DNA of 6,269 nt from JANNRA01 sp031401035. Lineage in GTDB: Bacteria > Desulfobacterota > Binatia > HRBIN30 > CADEER01. Under the pieces are notes generated by a model. It saw only the letters and a program-made list of their open reading frames with translations. It had not been told where the DNA came from and ran no database searches. Shown here piece by piece: positions 6,089-6,269 of the stretch. Location of the stretch: NCBI GenBank assembly GCA_031401035.1, contig JANNRA010000176.1, positions 1-6,269 of the forward strand. The letters run 5' to 3'. The translations under genes were made by a program, and so were the position numbers. How positions within the stretch are numbered: position 1 is the first letter of the stretch; each line of letters opens with the position of its first letter.

Positions 6089-6269
6089 ACACCGGCCCAC
6101 CGCCGGCTCCCCACGCGCGGCCTCCAGTGGTCGCACCGCCGCCCGCGTGCGCCCTTCGCCCGCCCGAGGGTCCCAGCCGCGGCACGCGCAGCCGCGGGCC
6201 GGGGCCTGATTCACCCTTGCCAACGCCTGGCCCCCCACGCTCACCGCGCCAGCGGCTGTTCGGGGGCGG

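Larger units (their letters stand above)
5818..6269. other. GC-rich stretch without a supportable gene
   Basis: All six frames are long and open because stops are rare in this composition, but the translations are Arg/Ala/Gly/Pro-rich and show no domain, signal peptide or conserved motif. It contains the pair of repeats listed separately and a short direct repeat CAGCCGCGG (6174-6182, 6189-6197). It sits where the missing N-terminal part of the SDR gene would be expected. Confidence 0.5.

Noticed and set aside
5931..6154. CRISPR array
   Set aside because: Only two imperfect copies with a 120-bp period and a second shared block; far too long a spacing, and no cas genes.

Overview
The window is about 70% GC and every convincing gene reads on the minus strand, so it is best read from high to low coordinates. 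The strongest hint of taxonomy is a tandem Ca-binding motif (CxGDC...DGxVTVxELV...ALG...C...DGDGDGxIxxxELIxxVNxAL.GC) in the last large gene. Such paired EF-hand/dockerin-type repeats are, in my memory, very common in secreted proteins of Candidatus Binatia (Binatota) and related deltaproteobacteria-like soil and groundwater lineages. The window therefore probably comes from a high-GC, Gram-negative, uncultured bacterium of that type. This assignment is inference.

Layout (minus strand, right to left). 6269-5818: GC-rich DNA without a supportable gene, holding a pair of 38-bp near-identical repeats exactly 120 bp apart. 5817-5677: the C-terminal tail of a short-chain dehydrogenase/reductase whose Rossmann half is missing, so a remnant. 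5574-4696: an outer-membrane beta-barrel protein with an odd start region. 4685-3216: a membrane-embedded processive GT2 glycosyltransferase of the bacterial CslA/cellulose-synthase-like type. 3219-2524: a soluble GT2 of the dolichyl-phosphate-mannose/glucose-synthase-like type. 2527-329: a 732-residue protein joining a GT-C (GT87/mannosyltransferase-like) membrane domain to a two-EF-hand segment, a Pro/Thr/Ala linker and a CxxCH cytochrome P460-like domain. 328-19: intergenic, with a promoter-like hexamer, a palindrome and a nested hairpin. 18-1: the first six codons of another minus-strand gene with a perfect Shine-Dalgarno.

The four middle genes look like one operon: the gaps are 10 nt, then two ATGA stop/start overlaps. 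Together they suggest a surface glycan or exopolysaccharide route. The Dpm-like enzyme would charge a polyprenyl phosphate with a hexose, the GT-C protein would use that lipid-linked sugar on the periplasmic side, the CslA-like synthase would polymerise and extrude a beta-glycan, and the barrel would serve the outer membrane. Substrates cannot be read from sequence.

The most unusual object is the GT-C / EF-hand / P460-like haem fusion. Its junction looks exactly like a Sec signal peptide but has no in-frame start codon. Two other places deserve attention: a nested RNA-type hairpin that covers half of the Shine-Dalgarno of the gene at the left edge, and a 12-bp perfect inverted repeat in the signal-peptide region of the barrel gene, where the start codon and reading frame do not fit well.
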